Origin: an uncultured Granulosicoccaceae bacterium | Lineage (GTDB): Bacteria > Pseudomonadota > Gammaproteobacteria > Granulosicoccales > Granulosicoccaceae | DNA length: 64,000 nucleotides | Assembly (NCBI GenBank): GCA_937958675.1 | Contig: CALGND010000022.1 | Coordinates: 1-64,000 of the forward strand | Direction: 5' to 3' | Part shown: positions 63,398 through 64,000 of the stretch, piece after piece | Layout: each line of letters begins with the position of its first letter | Numbering within the stretch: the stretch's first letter is position 1 | Notes under the pieces: model-generated | The model's database searches: none | Told to the model about the DNA's origin: nothing | Seen by the model: only the letters and a program-made list of their open reading frames with translations | Program-made: the position numbers and the translations under genes

Positions 63398-64000
63398 ACT
63401 GCCCCCATAACACGAAGCAGTTCCGCGCGATCTGTCAGACCTTGGTTAATCATCGCATCAATCTGATCACGAAGTGACTTCGAACCCTCATCAACAGCGC
63501 ACTGCCAAATTTCAGTAAGCGCTGACTCGCTACATAACAAAGAGCGAAGCGAATCAGTCATCGACATTATTTCGAACACGGCAAACCGACCAAAATAACC
63601 AGTACCGTTGCATCGTTGGCAGGGTGTTGATACGCTAGATTTTTGGCCTGACGAACATTTACAGCAAAGCCGTCGCACCAATCGCTGTGCTATCAGAACA
63701 TTTACGCAACTGGCAATGCCGCTATAACCTATGCCTAAATCCAACAGCCTTGACATAGCTGATTGTGTATCCCGGCAGTGAATGGTGCTAAAGACGCCAT
63801 GCCCAGTCAACGCCGCTCGAAAAGCCATGCTTGCACTTTCAGAATCCCGTATTTCTCCAATCAGCAATACATCTGGATCTTGGCGTAACAAGGCACGAAC
63901 GCCATCAACATAATCCAATTGCTGAGTCGCTTGAATTGAACACTGTTGTATACCTTCCACTGTATTTTCAACAGGATCCTCCAGGGTCATAATATTAAGC
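63394..64000 (-). CDS. GspE/PilB/MshE-family ATPase, C-terminal part (cut by the window edge)
   Basis: The gene enters from the right edge; about 201 residues are visible, beginning just before the MTLEDPVE Asp box. Walker B VLLIGEIRD, His box FSTIHCRDT and a cysteine pattern CCKC...CQRC near the zinc knuckle are present. The sequence is clearly divergent from the complete GspE/PilB at 28365 (for example HGVFSTIHCRDT against HLVVSTLHTNDA), so the two are not a recent duplicate. It drives the seven-gene operon described here. Confidence 0.88.
   Translation of the reverse strand, partial: LNIMTLEDPVENTVEGIQQCSIQATQQLDYVDGVRALLRQDPDVLLIGEIRDSESASMAFRAALTGHGVFSTIHCRDTQSAMSRLLDLGIGYSGIASCVNVLIAQRLVRRLCCKCSSGQKSSVSTPCQRCNGTGYFGRFAVFEIMSMTDSLRSLLCSESALTEIWQCAVDEGSKSLRDQIDAMINQGLTDRAELLRVMGAV

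Noticed and set aside
1-64000. CRISPR array, prophage, insertion sequence or integrative element
   Set aside because: No regularly spaced repeats, no transposase, integrase, terminase or capsid-like product, and no tRNA gene to serve as attachment site.

Overview
The window reads as chromosomal DNA of a gammaproteobacterium, probably a marine or environmental one. The evidence is the gene order: rpsP-rimM-trmD-rplS, ffh beside ypjD and a CorB-like gene, xseB-ispA-dxs, dapA-bamC, hda-DUF2066-purM-purN-DUF3108, and proA-nadD-rsfS-rlmH-maf-rng-yhdP. These are gammaproteobacterial neighbourhoods. The species cannot be named from the sequence. Genes are packed tightly: the longest stretch without a gene is 229 bases (between rplS and htpG). 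I saw no tRNA, rRNA, insertion sequence, prophage, integrase or CRISPR array. GTG and TTG starts are common, and many neighbours share 1-4 bases, which points to translational coupling.

Layout. Positions 1-6080: end of a deoxynucleoside kinase gene, folK, a pcnB with long low-complexity tails, hslR, ycgL, a dihaem cytochrome c4, htpG. Positions 6310-14486: the SRP and ribosomal-protein block. A three-gene ABC transporter lies between ffh and rpsP; both of its permeases carry a fused extracytoplasmic gluzincin-like domain, one with an intact zinc site and one without. Positions 14653-21467: ypjD, corB-like, radA, xseB, ispA, dxs (membrane, repair, isoprenoid precursors). Positions 21464-28349: WalJ-like hydrolase, bamC, dapA, perM, a LysR regulator, proS. 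Positions 28365-35345: an orphan PilB/GspE ATPase, DUF2069, hda, DUF2066, purM-purN, DUF3108. Positions 35388-37899: an envelope protein, darP, a lipoprotein. Positions 37934-47458: a long leftward operon from proA to yhdP, then a CopD-like gene. Positions 47548-49434: tatD, a YjbR-family gene and an unknown.

The right end is accessory. Positions 49489-58062 hold two small nucleotide-sugar-enzyme-like genes (TIGR04283 and DUF2064 types), a divergent pair made of a polyprenyl-phosphate-type GT2 and a GT-C mannosyltransferase-like membrane protein, a DM13 lipoprotein, an outer-membrane barrel, DUF547 and DUF3179. From 58100 to the right edge runs a leftward, tightly coupled operon for a divergent type IV pilus / MSHA / type II secretion-like machine: ATPase, GspF/PilC, a GspL/PilN-like protein, PilO-, PilP/MshK-, PilX-like proteins and a pseudopilin. 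It continues beyond the window.

The most novel-looking elements are the active/degenerate pair of permease-peptidase fusions inside the SRP block, the reduced pilus-like operon, and the GT2 enzyme with a four-cysteine insert next to its GT-C partner.
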